Shown here piece by piece: positions 6,736 to 7,292 of a DNA stretch of 7,292 nucleotides. The first letter of the stretch is position 1; each line of letters starts with the position of its first letter. A program made the translations under genes and the position numbers. The notes below the pieces were generated by a model. It had not been told where the DNA came from, made no database searches, and saw only the letters and a list, made by a program, of their open reading frames with translations. The DNA is from an uncultured Clostridia bacterium (GTDB taxonomy: Bacteria; Bacillota; Clostridia; UBA1381): contig CALXSW010000260.1 of assembly GCA_944391255.1 (NCBI GenBank), positions 1-7,292 of the forward strand. Reading direction: 5' to 3'.

Positions 6736-6741
6736 AGGAGG
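6736..6741 (+). promoter_or_regulatory. hup: Ribosome binding site of hup (decides the start codon)
   Basis: A full AGGAGG lies nine bases before ATG 6751 but only three bases before the upstream in-frame ATG 6745. This spacing makes 6751 the better start, and the resulting 90 residues match the usual length of HU. Confidence 0.85.
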
Positions 6742-6750
6742 AAGATGACT

Positions 6751-7023
6751 ATGAACAAGCATGAATTGATTTCAGCTATAGCGCAGAGCGCAGAATTGTC
6801 AAAGAAAGATGCTGAAAATGCTTTGGCAGCTACAATTAATGCCATCGCAAACGCGCTTGCAGAGGGAGAAAAAGTGCAGATCGTTGGTTTCGGTACATTT
6901 GAAGTAAGAGAAAGAGCTGCAAGAACAGGAAAGAACCCAAGAACAGGTGAAGCTATTGAGATCGCAGCGTCAAAGGTTCCGGCATTCAAGGCAGGCAAGG
7001 CTTTGAAGGACAGAGTAAACTAA
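6751..7023 (+). CDS. hup: HU family DNA-binding protein
   Basis: HU is a small dimeric nucleoid protein that bends and compacts DNA and helps replication, repair and recombination. The 90-residue product has the complete HU fold. Two N-terminal helices (MNKHELISAIA..., LSKKDAENAL) are followed by the VQIVGFGTFEVRERAAR beta segment and the DNA-binding arm with G60-K-N-P63-R-T-G. The intercalating proline is at its usual position 63. A final helix begins VPAFKAGKALKD. The start was chosen by AGGAGG spacing; an in-frame ATG two codons upstream is possible but badly spaced. The gene has its own consensus promoter and terminator and so can be a single-gene unit between mazG and the S4-domain gene. 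Its codon use differs from its neighbours: isoleucine is mostly AUU/AUC (one AUA in seven) and all five arginines are AGA, as expected of a highly expressed gene. Confidence 0.97.
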   Translation: MNKHELISAIAQSAELSKKDAENALAATINAIANALAEGEKVQIVGFGTFEVRERAARTGKNPRTGEAIEIAASKVPAFKAGKALKDRVN

Positions 7024-7043
7024 TTTAAAACTTATGTTTTTTG

Positions 7044-7071
7044 AAAACCGCTAATGCTATTAGCGGTTTTT
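7044..7071 (+). terminator. Intrinsic terminator after hup
   Basis: A perfect 12-base stem (7044-7055 with 7059-7070) closes a GCT loop and ends in a run of T's (7067-7071). It stands 20 bases after the hup stop codon. The A-run on the 5' side makes it nearly symmetrical, but no convergent gene uses it. It should separate hup from the following S4-domain gene at least partly. Confidence 0.9.
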
Positions 7072-7140
7072 ATCATATAACGGGCAGTATAAATCAGAAT
7101 GTGAAAAAGAAAATAAATATTGCAGACAGGAGATCAAATA

Positions 7141-7292
7141 ATGAGAATAGATAAATATTTAAAGGTATCGCGCCTTATAAAGCGCCGTTCTGTCGCAAAC
7201 GAGGCTTGCGACAGCGGCAGAATATCGGTAAACGGCAGACCGGTCAAAGCGTCATATGACGTCAAGACGGGCGATATCATAGAGATAACCTT
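7141..7292 (+). CDS. rqcP: S4 domain RNA-binding protein, RqcP/YabO type, 5' part (runs off window)
   Basis: Fifty codons are visible of a protein that is usually 80-90 residues long. The sequence MRIDKYLKVSRLIKRR, then CDSGRISVNGRPVKAS.DVKTGD, is a nearly complete S4 RNA-binding domain and closely resembles B. subtilis YabO, now called RqcP. RqcP binds the 50S subunit with peptidyl-tRNA and works with RqcH to add alanine tails to stalled chains in ribosome quality control. The related heat-shock protein Hsp15 (HslR) is the alternative, but the gene neighbourhood (flippase, mazG) fits the yabM-yabN-yabO order. The ribosome site AGGAGA (7128-7133) is seven bases before ATG. I could not identify a promoter in the 70 bases after the hup terminator. 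In Bacillus, yabP, yabQ and divIC come next; here the window ends first. Confidence 0.88.
   Translation, partial: MRIDKYLKVSRLIKRRSVANEACDSGRISVNGRPVKASYDVKTGDIIEIT

Noticed and set aside
7080..7127. Promoter for the S4-domain gene after the hup terminator
   Set aside because: TATAAA at 7088-7093 lacks a credible -35 at 16-18 bases upstream.

Overview
This window is a stretch of housekeeping chromosome from what looks like a low-to-moderate GC Gram-positive bacterium, most likely a member of the Clostridia (Oscillospiraceae/Ruminococcus-like). The reasons are strong AGGAGG-type ribosome binding sites, sigma-A style promoters, an EPSP synthase with Gram-positive (class II) signatures, and the gene order flippase - mazG - (hup) - S4-domain gene. 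That order resembles the Bacillus yabM-yabN-yabO(rqcP) block. The genus assignment is inference. AUA is the main isoleucine codon in most genes here.

Left part (1-2954, + strand): the 3' two-thirds of gyrA enters from the left edge. It carries the C-gate/coiled-coil end, a six-blade beta-pinwheel with GyrA box, and an acidic tail. It is followed closely by two paralogous cyclophilin-type peptidyl-prolyl isomerases, the first a predicted surface lipoprotein and the second a minimal cytoplasmic enzyme. The short gaps and absence of terminators suggest one transcription unit. It ends in a strong hairpin at 2957-2995, which also faces the convergent aroA gene and is probably a bidirectional terminator.

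Middle (3006-4271, - strand): a complete, stand-alone aroA (EPSP synthase, shikimate pathway), driven by a good extended -10 promoter at 4309-4337.

Right part (4358-7292, + strand): a 12-helix MOP-superfamily flippase (YabM/SpoVB-like), then mazG with its own consensus promoter and a hairpin in its leader. Next comes hup (HU DNA-binding protein) with its own TTGACA-N17-TAAAAT promoter, a palindrome just downstream of the predicted start of transcription, a strong ribosome binding site and a clean intrinsic terminator. Last is the 5' end of an S4-domain gene (rqcP/yabO type), cut by the window edge. Together these genes serve DNA topology (GyrA, HU), protein folding (cyclophilins), aromatic amino acid synthesis (AroA), envelope precursor transport (flippase), nucleotide-pool cleaning (MazG) and ribosome quality control (RqcP).

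I see no mobile element, CRISPR array, tRNA or rRNA, and no convincing novel system. There is no gene-free stretch longer than 300 bases. The items worth a second look are regulatory (mazG leader hairpin, hup leader palindrome) and evolutionary (tandem cyclophilins with altered ligand-pocket residues, short flippase, contrasting codon use in hup).
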